Source: Sandaracinus sp964481145 (GTDB lineage: Bacteria > Myxococcota_A > Polyangia > Polyangiales > Sandaracinaceae). From it: a stretch of 64,000 nt of DNA. Within the stretch, counting starts at the first letter, position 1. Every line of letters begins with the position of its first letter. This document shows, one piece after another, positions 16,523 to 24,933 of this stretch. The stretch lies in NCBI GenBank assembly GCA_964481145.1, contig CAYZTA010000005.1, positions 1 through 64,000 of the forward strand, given 5' to 3'. The notes under the pieces are model-generated. The model made no database searches. It saw only the letters and a program-made list of their open reading frames with translations, and had not been told where the DNA came from. The translations under genes were made by a program, and so were the position numbers.

Positions 16523-17275
16523 GTGTTTGCCCCCTGCATTTTGATTCCGACGTACGACAACCCGAACACGGTGCGGGAGGTCGTGCTGCGTGTTCGGGAA
16601 TATCTGCCCAATGTCGTCGTCATCGACGATGGAAGCGGTCCCCAAGGGAGGGAAGCCGTCGCGTCGATCGGGCGCGAGGGCTTGGCGCGTGTCTTTCACC
16701 GCGAGAAAAACGGCGGCAAAGGTGCGGCCGTCAAGAGCGGTTTCGCTTTCGCCCATGAGCTCGGCTTCACACATGCACTTCAAGTCGATGCCGATGGCCA
16801 ACATGCGCTCGCCGATATTCCGCGCTTCCTCGACATCGCGAAGAGCGCACCCGAGGCGCTGATTCTGGGGGAGCCCGAATTCGACGAAAGCGCACCGATC
16901 GGCCGCAGGATCGCGCGGAAAATCACGGTCTTCTGGACGAATCGCGAGACGGGTGGACGCGTCATTCATGATCCCATGTGCGGCTTCCGTGTGTATCCCG
17001 TCGTGACGGCGTTGCGCGTCGCGAATCCATGCGGGGACCGGATGGATTTCGATCCCGAAATCGCCGTGCGCATCGCATGGACCGGAGCGCCCGTCCTGAA
17101 CGTGCCCACCCGTGTTCGTTACATCTCACGGGCGGACGGCGGTGTATCGCACTTCAAGCTCGTTCTCGACAATTGGCTCATCACCCGCATGCACTCGCGG
17201 CTCATGTGGCATCGAGTGTCGTGCATGATCCTCGGACGAACTCTGACGCCCTCGTTCGGCTCGAGCGATTCATGA
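16523..17275 (+). CDS. GT2 glycosyltransferase of the aryl-polyene-type block
   Basis: A 250-residue dolichol-phosphate-mannose-synthase-like GT2: CILIPTYDNPNTVREVV, VVVIDDGSGPQG, KNGGKGAAVKSGFAFA, LQVDADGQHALAD (the DxD) and DPMCGFRVYP. GTG start. It opens a run of tightly overlapping plus-strand genes (acyltransferase, ammonia-lyase, thioesterase, LolA-like), the order seen in aryl polyene and flexirubin-type clusters, where the GT2 and acyltransferase are thought to attach the polyene to a lipid-like anchor. It ends with TGA overlapping the next ATG (ATGA). Confidence 0.88.
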   Translation: MFAPCILIPTYDNPNTVREVVLRVREYLPNVVVIDDGSGPQGREAVASIGREGLARVFHREKNGGKGAAVKSGFAFAHELGFTHALQVDADGQHALADIPRFLDIAKSAPEALILGEPEFDESAPIGRRIARKITVFWTNRETGGRVIHDPMCGFRVYPVVTALRVANPCGDRMDFDPEIAVRIAWTGAPVLNVPTRVRYISRADGGVSHFKLVLDNWLITRMHSRLMWHRVSCMILGRTLTPSFGSSDS

Positions 17276-18171
17276 GTGAACGTTGGACCGAAGTGGGCGA
17301 GCAGGGGTCGGTGCTCGCGATCCGCACCGTGGTGTTCATCACGACGGTGTTCGGGCGCACCTTCGGGCGGCTCATCGCGCGCGTCGTCGCCTTTTATTAT
17401 TGGCTCTTCGCGAGCGGCGCGCGTCGTTCGGTGCGCGCGTATTTACGCCGGATTCATGGGCGCGAGCCCCGGGCCATCGATGTTTATCGGCACATCTTGC
17501 GCTTCGCAGAGACGACGCTCGATGCGTTTTTTCTCGTGGCAGGCAAGACCCATCACTTCGAAGTCACGCGCACCGGTGATCATCACCTGACAGCGCTGCG
17601 CGACGGCAAGCGCGGCGCGATCTTGCTCGGCGCGCACCTCGGCAGCTTCTACGCGATGCGTGCGCAGAGCGATGTCGAACGACTCCCGCTCTATGCGGTC
17701 GTCTACACGAAGAACGCGCGGCTCATCAACGACGCGCTCGAGAAGATCGATCCCGGCAAGAACGCGAAGTTGCTCCAGATGGGTGAAGGGATCGACTTCA
17801 TGTTGCGCATCAAAGAGCTCGTCGAGGGCGGAGCGATCGTCGCGATCCTGGCGGATCGTGTGCCACCAGGAGCTGGCGATGGGCGCTCGATCGAGGTCGA
17901 TTTCATGGGAAGCTCGGCACGTTTCCCGACGGGGCCTTATTTGCTCGCGTCGATGTTGAAATGCCCGGTGTACATGACCTTCGGTCTTTACCGTGGCGGC
18001 GCTCGCTACGATCTTTATTGCGAGCCGTTCGCCGATGCGATCGATCTTCCACGCAAGAATCGTCAAGAGGCCCTCGCCAGTCATGTGGAACGATATGCCG
18101 AGCGACTCGCGCATTATGCGCGGCTCGCTCCTGATAATTGGTTTAATTTTTACGATTTTTGGGAGCGCTGA
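17272..18171 (+). CDS. LpxL/HtrB-like acyltransferase of the aryl-polyene-type block
   Basis: A 299-residue inner-membrane acyltransferase. A hydrophobic stretch near the N-terminus (LIARVVAFYYWLFASG) precedes the acyltransferase core. The catalytic His is in ILLGAHLGSFYAMR (the HxxxxD/E region appears as H-L-G-S-F), followed by AIVAILADRVPPGAGD and ARFPTGPYLLASML. The ATG at 17272 overlaps the GT2 stop, and the gene ends in TGATG with the next start. In aryl polyene clusters this family is believed to acylate the lipid anchor; lipid A itself is a less likely acceptor here given the neighbours. Confidence 0.85.
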   Translation: MSERWTEVGEQGSVLAIRTVVFITTVFGRTFGRLIARVVAFYYWLFASGARRSVRAYLRRIHGREPRAIDVYRHILRFAETTLDAFFLVAGKTHHFEVTRTGDHHLTALRDGKRGAILLGAHLGSFYAMRAQSDVERLPLYAVVYTKNARLINDALEKIDPGKNAKLLQMGEGIDFMLRIKELVEGGAIVAILADRVPPGAGDGRSIEVDFMGSSARFPTGPYLLASMLKCPVYMTFGLYRGGARYDLYCEPFADAIDLPRKNRQEALASHVERYAERLAHYARLAPDNWFNFYDFWER

Positions 18172-19733
18172 TGTCCACGCCGAAGACCGTTTTGCTCGGC
18201 AAGAGTCCCCTCACCATCGAACATGTCTGCGCGATCGCCGAACGAAGGGCGGCGCCGGGCATCGATCCCGATCCTGAGGTGCGCGAGCGCATCGCGCAGG
18301 GCCGCAAGCTCATCGACGATGCCTTGGCTGGTGCGCGCACCATCTACGGCGTGACGACGGGGTTTGGGGCATCGGTCGAATTTCAAGTGCCGGTGGAAGT
18401 CGCCGAACAGATGCCGCTCAACTTGGTGCGCTACCATGGCTGCGGCACTGGCGCGGTGTTCGGTCCAAAGGAAGCCGCTGCGATCATGGCCGTGCGCGCA
18501 AACTCGCTGGCACAAGGGTTTAGCGGCGTGCGCCAAGAGCTCTTGGATCGGATGTGCGAGCTCGTGGCGCGCGGATGTGGGCCCGCCATTCCCGAAGAAG
18601 GAAGCGTCGGCGCGAGCGGAGATTTGACGCCGCTCAGTTATATCGGCGCGCTCTTGGTGGGAGAGCGCGAAGCATGGCTCGGAGGTGACATCGTCGATGC
18701 GGCGATGGCATTGCGCAAACTCGGAATGGAGCCACTCACACTCAAGCCCAAAGAATCACTGGCGATCATGAACGGAACGAGCGTGATGAGCGCGCTCGGA
18801 TGTTTGGGCTTTCAACGTGCTCTGCACCTCGCGCGCCTCGCGTGCACGCTCTCGGCGATGGCATCGGATGTTTTGCATGGCGTGCCTGATCACTTCGATG
18901 ATCGAATCTTCGAGCTGAAAAATCATCCTGGGCAAAGGCAAGCTGCGCGCTGGATTCGCGCGGGCGTCCATGAACGCAACAAGCCCGCACGTGTGCAAGA
19001 CCGCTACTCGGTGCGCTGCGCGCCGCACGTGATCGGGCTCATCCTGGATTGCCTGCCGTGGATGCGGCGCATGCTCGAGACCGAGATCAACGGCGTCAAC
19101 GACAACCCCATCATCGAGGGATACAGCCGAACGGCGCCCGAGGGGCGTGTGATGCACGGCGGCAATTTTTACGGCGGACACGCGTGTCTCGTGACCGACA
19201 CCATGAAGAACGTGGTCGCGAACGTGGCCGACCTTCTGGACCGGCAAGTCGGTATGCTCTGCAATCCCGCGACGAACGCAGGCCTTCCGGCCAATCTCGT
19301 CGCGCGCACGGGCGTCGACAGGCCCACCCATCATGGCTTCAAAGCGATGGAGATCTCGGCGAGCGCGCTTGCCGCAGAAGCATTGAAGATGTCGATGCCG
19401 GCGAGCGTCTTTAGCCGAAGTACCGAGTCGTATAACCAAGACAAGGTGTCGATGGGGACCATCTCGGCGCGGGAGTCGGTGCGTGTGCTCGATTTGACCG
19501 AGACTGTGGCGGCGATTCATTTGCTCACGGTTTGCCAGGCGGTGGATTTGCGCGGCCCCGAACATTGTCATCCGCGGAGCGTCGCGATGCGCGATGCGGT
19601 GCGTCGTGTGGTTCCGATGAACGAGGCTGATCGCCGGATGGATGTCGATATTCAGACGGTGCTCTCGATGTATCGTGCAGGGGAATTGCCGCTCGGCGAG
19701 ATCGAGTGGAGCATCGCGGAGGCGCGCGCGTGA
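18171..19733 (+). CDS. MIO-type aromatic amino acid ammonia-lyase (HAL/TAL family)
   Basis: A 520-residue class I lyase. The self-made MIO cofactor arises from Ala-Ser-Gly in VGASGDLTPLSY (about residues 148-150), and the catalytic Tyr lies in TIYGVTTGFG (about 59). The substrate-selecting pair before GCGTG reads Tyr-His (88-89), not the Ser-His usual in HutH. No hut genes are nearby. The neighbours instead suggest it deaminates tyrosine (or phenylalanine) to a cinnamic or coumaric acid starter for an aryl polyene, as in flexirubin clusters. ATG 18171 overlaps the previous stop; an in-frame TTG at 18159 is less likely. Confidence 0.93.
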   Translation: MSTPKTVLLGKSPLTIEHVCAIAERRAAPGIDPDPEVRERIAQGRKLIDDALAGARTIYGVTTGFGASVEFQVPVEVAEQMPLNLVRYHGCGTGAVFGPKEAAAIMAVRANSLAQGFSGVRQELLDRMCELVARGCGPAIPEEGSVGASGDLTPLSYIGALLVGEREAWLGGDIVDAAMALRKLGMEPLTLKPKESLAIMNGTSVMSALGCLGFQRALHLARLACTLSAMASDVLHGVPDHFDDRIFELKNHPGQRQAARWIRAGVHERNKPARVQDRYSVRCAPHVIGLILDCLPWMRRMLETEINGVNDNPIIEGYSRTAPEGRVMHGGNFYGGHACLVTDTMKNVVANVADLLDRQVGMLCNPATNAGLPANLVARTGVDRPTHHGFKAMEISASALAAEALKMSMPASVFSRSTESYNQDKVSMGTISARESVRVLDLTETVAAIHLLTVCQAVDLRGPEHCHPRSVAMRDAVRRVVPMNEADRRMDVDIQTVLSMYRAGELPLGEIEWSIAEARA

Positions 19734-20170
19734 ATGGGATCGAACGCGCCTTGAGGGAGAAGGCGCCCGAGAGCGCGGTGTCGATCGAGCTCGAGGTGCC
19801 GTTTCACGACGTCGATCCGCTGCTCGTGGCGTGGCACGGGCATTACTACAAGTATTTCGAGATCGCGCGGCAAGAGTTGCAGCGCAAGCATCGCGTCGAC
19901 GCGCCCGATTTGGTGGAACTCGGGTTTCGTTGGTACGTGATCGAGACGAGATCGCGACATGTCGCGCCGCTTCGATATGGTGAGCGCTTCGTGGTCCAAT
20001 CGTGGTTTTGCGAAACGGATCCGCGAATTGGAATCGCTTACGAAATTATAAGCAAAACAAGCCTTCGAAGAGCCGCTCGAGGCGTGACGGTGCTCGTCAC
20101 GACCAAGTCCAATGGCGAGTTGCTGATGGAGACACCACGTGAAATTTTGGAGCGCATTTCGCCTCGCTAG
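19730..20170 (+). CDS. Hotdog-fold acyl-CoA/ACP thioesterase
   Basis: A 146-residue 4HBT-type thioesterase: VPFHDVDPLLVAWHGHYYKYFEIAR contains the active-site Asp motif, and a second half with GFRWYVIETRSRHVAPLRYGERFVV completes the hotdog. GTG at 19730 overlaps the lyase stop (GTGA) and has GGAGG seven bases upstream, so translation is coupled. In aryl polyene clusters the thioesterase is expected to release or edit the ACP-bound chain. Its 3' end overlaps the LolA-like gene by 32 bases. Confidence 0.88.
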   Translation: MNGIERALREKAPESAVSIELEVPFHDVDPLLVAWHGHYYKYFEIARQELQRKHRVDAPDLVELGFRWYVIETRSRHVAPLRYGERFVVQSWFCETDPRIGIAYEIISKTSLRRAARGVTVLVTTKSNGELLMETPREILERISPR

Positions 20171-20801
20171 GCGCGGGATATTCGTCGCTGGGGTCTTGAG
20201 CGTGATGAGCGTGGCCTGGCCAGCGGTGGGTCAGAGCGCGCCCACGATCGACGCGCTCTTCGAGAATTTCCGTTCGATTTCGGGCATGGAGCTGCGTTTC
20301 CGTGAAGAAAAGAGAATCGCACTCATGCGTGTGCCTTCGGTGAGCGAAGGGACGCTTCATTACGCGCGGCCTCGAAGGCTCATACGGCGCGTGATGTCGC
20401 CGAGTGCTTCTGTCGTGCTCATCGATGGCGATCAACTTGCGATGAGCGAAGGGGGACGCGTCGAGCGGATCGATCTTTCGTCACAACCTTTGGTGCGCAG
20501 CTTCGTCGACACGTTTTCTCAGCTTTTGGCGGGAGAACGTGCATGGATCGAGCGAACGTATCAGGTGACGTATTCGCCGGGTGAAGCGGGGAGATGGACG
20601 ATGACGCTCGCGCCCAAGAGCGAACCGCTCAACCGATTCTTGCGAGAGATTCGCTTCGAAGGACACGGCGTCGCGCTCGATCGCATGATCATGAGCGAAG
20701 TGAACGGTGACATCACGACGACGACATTCTCGAACGTCGACACGAGACGTCGTTTTACGCCCGAAGAATCCGCCCGCATCTTCTCCCTCAATCCTCCCTA
20801 A
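20139..20801 (+). CDS. LolA-like outer-membrane lipoprotein carrier protein
   Basis: A 220-residue periplasmic protein with a signal peptide (GIFVAGVLSVMSVAWPAVGQSA) and the LolA-type half-barrel: LFENFRSISGMELRFREEKRI, EGTLHYARPRRLIRRVMSPSASVVLIDGDQL and RFEGHGVALDRMIMSEVNGD. Aryl polyene clusters routinely encode a LolA homologue, presumably to carry the polyene lipid across the periplasm. GTG at 20139, within the thioesterase gene. It is the last plus-strand gene before a convergent minus-strand gene that it overlaps by four bases; the exporter follows beyond that. Confidence 0.87.
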   Translation: MKFWSAFRLARRGIFVAGVLSVMSVAWPAVGQSAPTIDALFENFRSISGMELRFREEKRIALMRVPSVSEGTLHYARPRRLIRRVMSPSASVVLIDGDQLAMSEGGRVERIDLSSQPLVRSFVDTFSQLLAGERAWIERTYQVTYSPGEAGRWTMTLAPKSEPLNRFLREIRFEGHGVALDRMIMSEVNGDITTTTFSNVDTRRRFTPEESARIFSLNPP

Positions 20802-21433
20802 CCGAGGAGCGTGTTGGGGAGGGGGACGCGTTCTTCGGTGATTGTGCAGGGGATATTGGCTTGATGGAGGCGGTCGCAGAATTCTTCGGCGGGGCCGCGG
20901 CTGGGCAGTGTGAACTCCGCCGTGCCGCGGCGAACGAGCTCGGTGTAGAGGCGTTCGGCGCGATCCCACCCGACCACCGCGCCTGCGATTTGCTGAATGA
21001 TGGAGGTGGCGCGGACATCGCACGGGCCGAGCTCGACCTTGAACCGTATCCAATGACGTGCGGTTCCAGTGCCGTGCTGCTGCACCCACCAGCCACGATC
21101 GATGACGTTTCCGTCGATCGCATCGAGCTCGCGTGCCACATGCTCGAAAAACTCGGCCGGGAGCTTCACGGCATGTTCGGCCACGTAATGTGTGAGCCCT
21201 TCGGGCCATAAATACGTGCCATCGGTCTGCTCATCGCTGCCTGTCATCGTCCCACAGAGCCGACATCGCGATTTGCCTTCATGCACCCGCAACCTCCGAC
21301 CCATGCGCAGATATTCGGCCATCCGTTTGCGCTCGCCCTCGTCCCATGTGGGATCGACGAAATCGCGCGGATCAGGGAGTGTCGCGTCGACATCCCGAAT
21401 GCTGCGCCAAAACCCTATCGCACGAAGCCGCAT
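20798..21433 (-). CDS. Conserved hypothetical with possible zinc-binding Cys pair
   Basis: A 211-residue protein I do not recognise. The N-terminal third has a Cys pair in SRCRLCGTMTGSDEQTDG, then a striking TYLWPEGLTHYVAEHAVKLP stretch; together Cys, Cys and His could bind a metal. The C-terminal part (RAERLYTELVRRGTAEFTLP, PCTITEERVPLPN) looks like a second small alpha/beta domain. ATG at 21433 is preferred to one 75 bases upstream, because the extra residues have no obvious structure. It interrupts the pigment gene run on the opposite strand, starts 92 bases from the divergent MMPL gene, and may share its control region. Confidence 0.7.
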   Translation of the reverse strand: MRLRAIGFWRSIRDVDATLPDPRDFVDPTWDEGERKRMAEYLRMGRRLRVHEGKSRCRLCGTMTGSDEQTDGTYLWPEGLTHYVAEHAVKLPAEFFEHVARELDAIDGNVIDRGWWVQQHGTGTARHWIRFKVELGPCDVRATSIIQQIAGAVVGWDRAERLYTELVRRGTAEFTLPSRGPAEEFCDRLHQANIPCTITEERVPLPNTLLG

Positions 21434-21525
21434 GCTTTGACCATGGTCGCACAATCTGGCCCCAAAACGCGACCTCGACGTGCATGGCACCTGCAAGCGT
21501 CGCATCATCGCGCAGCGTGAAAGCC

Positions 21526-23937
21526 ATGGATTCTCGAGCGCGGCAGCAACTGCGCGAACGCATCATTTCACTCGCGCTCGGCGCGGCGACTGTCGTGTTG
21601 GGCATTTGGACGTTCTCGTCGTTGCCGATTCGGCACGACGTGACTCAGTTCGTTCCGTCCACCGACGAACGTGAGCTCGCCGAGATCGCGCGCGAAGTCT
21701 TGGATTCGGATCTCTTACGCACGATCGTCATGACGATCAAAGCCGAGGACGAAGCGCGTAGCGTCGCCGCAGCGCAGGCCCTGGCATCGCGTCTGCGCGA
21801 GATCGAAGGCGTCGCTTGGGTGCGCAACGGTCCTCCCGATGACATCGAAAGGGCGTTCTACGATCTCTATTTCCCACGTCGATTCGCGTTTTTCGCCGAG
21901 GACGAAGCTCAAGCGCGCGCGGGGCTTTCGGATTCAGCGCTGCACGAAGCAGCAGAGCGCCTCGCGCGTGAGGTGACAGGGCCCGTCTCGATCTTGGTTC
22001 GGCGCATGGCGCCCGAAGACCCTCTGCTCTCGTTCATCGATCATCTCCGTCGCTTGCAAGGAACGGCCGCAGGCGGCCCGCGCATCATCGATCATCAGCT
22101 CGTCAGCGAAGACGGTTGGGGGCTCATCATCCTTGCGAGCGAAGCGTCGACGTTCGATACGAACCTCACAGGGCCACTTCTCGCGGCCATCGAGGCGGCC
22201 AGCGACGAAGTGAACTCCGAGTTCGGGGGACAGCTTCAGATTCAACAATCGGGCATTCATCGATTCGCACTTCGCGCGGAGTCGGAGATTCGAAGCGATG
22301 TCGAACGCATCTCGACGTTATCGACATTGAGTGTCGTGCTCGTGTTCTTGGTGCTCTATCGCAGCCCTCGCTTTCTTTTGTTGGGTGCAATTCCGCTTGC
22401 CGTGGGCACCGTGATGGCGACCGCCGCGTGTCGCCTCGCGTTCGGAGGTGTGCATGGGATCACGTTCGCGTTCGGCTCGTCACTGCTCGGAGTCGGGATC
22501 GACTTCGTCGCGCATTACGTGAACCATCAAGTGCTCGAGCCCGATCCCCGTGGACCGCGCGCGACGATGCGAACGCTGTGGCCGGGGCTCGCTCTCGGCG
22601 CAGCGACGACGATCGCAGGCCTCGCGGGGCTCGGATGGACATCGTTTCCAGGGATGCGCGAGATGGCGCTCTTTGCGGCGGTCGGTGTCACGGCTGCGCT
22701 CTTCGCCACACGGTGGATGGTGCCTGCGTGGATGCCCGAGAAGCCGAACGTTCCGCGGATCACCCGCGCTGCTTCGAATTGGGCGGCGCGGTTCTATGCG
22801 CATCTTCAAAGCCGACGAGGGCCTTTTCTCCTGCTTCCACTCATCGCGCTCTTGGCAATCGTCATCGGTTGGCCCCGCATTGAATGGGTCGATGATATTC
22901 GCGCATTGAATCACGCCGATCCGGAGCTCTTGGCGGAAGACAGCGCGGTGCGCACACGCATCGCGCAAGGAGAGGCGGGGCGCTTCGTCATCGCGATGGG
23001 ACGCGATGACGAAGAGGCACTCATACGCACCGAAGCGGCCCATCGCGTGCTCGAAGACGCGCGAGAGCGAGGTGCCTTGCGCGCCTTCCGTTCGATTTAT
23101 CCATTCCTCCGTTCGGAACGAACGCAACGCGAGGTCGCCGGCGTTCTCGCCCAATCACCGGAGCTGCCCGAGCGTTTGAAGGCTGCGCTCGATGCCCAAG
23201 GCTTCGCGTCGGAGATGTTCGAGCCGTTTGCGGCCGCGATCGCGCAAGTCCCAGAACCGCTTCGATATCGAGACCTCGCACAGAGCCCCATCGCCGATTT
23301 GGTAAGGCCATTTCGAGTGGAGCTCGAGGATGGACGTATCGGGTATCTGAGTTTCGTCGAAGGGGTGAGTGATGCGTCCTTGTTGCACGCCGAGCTCGAT
23401 CGCATCGAAGGTGTCGACTATTTCGATCAGACCGAGTTTCTGACGGCGGCATACGGCACCTTTCGCGCACGCACGATCGAGCTTCTCTCGATCGGGCTTC
23501 TCGTCGTGCTCGGGATGTGTGTTGGGCGTTATCGAAGCCTACGTCTCGGCATCGCGACCATTCTGCCTGCGACGCTCGCTTCGGCGAGCGCGCTCGGATG
23601 GCTCGGCATCATGGGCGAGCCCGCCAATTTGATGCATCTCGTGGGCGCGCTCTTGGTGCTCTCGATGGGAGAAGATTACGCTGTCTTTCTGATCGAGGCG
23701 CGCGACGATCCGCGCGGTGTGGCGACTGCGCTCGTCGGGATCGTGATGGCGAGCCTGACGACCGTGCTCTCGTTTGGTCTGCTCGCGCTGAGCTCGCATC
23801 CCGCCATGCGCGCGCTCGGGCTCATGGCGTCGATCGGAGTTGGCCTCGCGTTCCTGCTCTCACCCGTCGCGCTTCTGCTTTCACCGCGCGGACCCATGCG
23901 CCCGAGTCATGGGGCCGCCCCAGACGGCGGATCCTGA
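21526..23937 (+). CDS. MMPL/RND-superfamily exporter of the aryl-polyene-type block
   Basis: An 803-residue inner-membrane transporter. It has the duplicated MMPL plan: an initial membrane helix (ALGAATVVLGIWTF), a periplasmic domain, a five-helix bundle from about residue 260 (STLSVVLVFLVLYRSPRF, GSSLLGVGIDFVAHY), a second TM start (LLLPLIALLAIVIGW), a second periplasmic domain and a final bundle with LVLSMGEDYAVFLIEARD. Aryl polyene clusters encode such an exporter next to the LolA homologue. ATG 21526 is chosen; GTG 21517 is possible. It probably has its own promoter in the 92-bp gap. Confidence 0.9.
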   Translation: MDSRARQQLRERIISLALGAATVVLGIWTFSSLPIRHDVTQFVPSTDERELAEIAREVLDSDLLRTIVMTIKAEDEARSVAAAQALASRLREIEGVAWVRNGPPDDIERAFYDLYFPRRFAFFAEDEAQARAGLSDSALHEAAERLAREVTGPVSILVRRMAPEDPLLSFIDHLRRLQGTAAGGPRIIDHQLVSEDGWGLIILASEASTFDTNLTGPLLAAIEAASDEVNSEFGGQLQIQQSGIHRFALRAESEIRSDVERISTLSTLSVVLVFLVLYRSPRFLLLGAIPLAVGTVMATAACRLAFGGVHGITFAFGSSLLGVGIDFVAHYVNHQVLEPDPRGPRATMRTLWPGLALGAATTIAGLAGLGWTSFPGMREMALFAAVGVTAALFATRWMVPAWMPEKPNVPRITRAASNWAARFYAHLQSRRGPFLLLPLIALLAIVIGWPRIEWVDDIRALNHADPELLAEDSAVRTRIAQGEAGRFVIAMGRDDEEALIRTEAAHRVLEDARERGALRAFRSIYPFLRSERTQREVAGVLAQSPELPERLKAALDAQGFASEMFEPFAAAIAQVPEPLRYRDLAQSPIADLVRPFRVELEDGRIGYLSFVEGVSDASLLHAELDRIEGVDYFDQTEFLTAAYGTFRARTIELLSIGLLVVLGMCVGRYRSLRLGIATILPATLASASALGWLGIMGEPANLMHLVGALLVLSMGEDYAVFLIEARDDPRGVATALVGIVMASLTTVLSFGLLALSSHPAMRALGLMASIGVGLAFLLSPVALLLSPRGPMRPSHGAAPDGGS

Positions 23938-23943
23938 TCGCGC

Positions 23944-24819
23944 TCAGCTCGACTGGATCAACCCCCGCAGCGTCTCAGCCGCGATCTCATAAGGACGGCC
24001 GCAATAATCGCACGAAATGAACAGCGTCTCGCCCTTTTGAACGATGTCCTCCAGATCGCTGCGACCCAGGCTCGCCAGGCTTGCGAAGACGCGCTCGTGG
24101 CTGCAACCACAGCGATGCATGATTTCTGCCCGCGAGGTGGTTTCGTACTCGATCCCATAGAGGATTTCGGACTGCATCACATCGGGATCACCAGCCATGG
24201 TGCGCAGCACAGACTTCACGTCGGCGAAGTCGAGGCGCATGCGCTGATACATGAGCTCGAGTGGCGGTTCGTGGCATTCGGGCAAGAGCTGTACGATCCA
24301 TCCACCCGCCACGGCGACGCGATCGTCTTCGCTCATGACGCAGCCGACGCCGATGACACTCGTGACTTGCTCGCTCTCGAGCATGTAGACCATGAGCGCA
24401 CCCGAGATGCCGTACACATCGGGGACTTCGACGATGCCTTGGTGAACTTTGCCGTTCGGCAACGTGCGATTCACCTGGACGAGTGAACCTGGGCCGACTT
24501 CGACGGGGCCCGCGGTTTGGCGCAACATGCCGCGGCAGGCGCCATCAGGATGGCAGTCAGCGACGATGGTGCCTTTGCCGGTCTGGCCACGGACCAAGCT
24601 TTGGACGCGGAACTCGGGCGCCATGGTGAGCCGGACGAGCACGGAGCCGGTGATGAGGTCGGCCAGATGTTCGGCGGAGTGGCCTGTGGCGCGTTGGGCA
24701 GCAATTGCCGCGGCGACAGTGTGGGTGGATCTGAGCGTGATGACTCGGAACGAGCCATCTGCAGTGACGGTGGTGACGGCGCGATCGCGCATGTCGGGCG
24801 CGACTTCGAGGCCTCGCAT
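23944..24819 (-). CDS. hslO: Hsp33 redox-regulated chaperone
   Basis: A 291-residue cytoplasmic holdase activated by oxidation. The N-terminal domain contains GSVLVRLTMAPEFRVQSLVRG, GTIVADCHPDGACRGML and the following beta-rich section. The C-terminal zinc redox switch is present as CGC (in MHRCGCSHERV) and CDYC (in ISCDYCGRPYE), the standard CxC...CxxC arrangement. ATG at 24819 gives the usual family length of about 290; an open frame reaching 25134 runs antisense to the neighbour and is rejected. Divergent from the MshEN gene, with 114 bases between starts. Confidence 0.93.
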   Translation of the reverse strand: MRGLEVAPDMRDRAVTTVTADGSFRVITLRSTHTVAAAIAAQRATGHSAEHLADLITGSVLVRLTMAPEFRVQSLVRGQTGKGTIVADCHPDGACRGMLRQTAGPVEVGPGSLVQVNRTLPNGKVHQGIVEVPDVYGISGALMVYMLESEQVTSVIGVGCVMSEDDRVAVAGGWIVQLLPECHEPPLELMYQRMRLDFADVKSVLRTMAGDPDVMQSEILYGIEYETTSRAEIMHRCGCSHERVFASLASLGRSDLEDIVQKGETLFISCDYCGRPYEIAAETLRGLIQSS

Positions 24820-24933
24820 CGGATCGAATCGTATGACGCTCCCTGGGTGGGTCTGCAAGTGTTTGTGCAGGTATTCGAACAAGAAACTTCCAAAAAGGGA
24901 GTGAAATCGGTGAGAGTGGGGCCGGAGGAAACG

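Noticed and set aside
18171..19733. Histidine utilisation gene hutH
   Set aside because: No other hut gene is near, the selectivity pair is Tyr-His, and it is coupled to acyltransferase and thioesterase genes of a pigment-type block.
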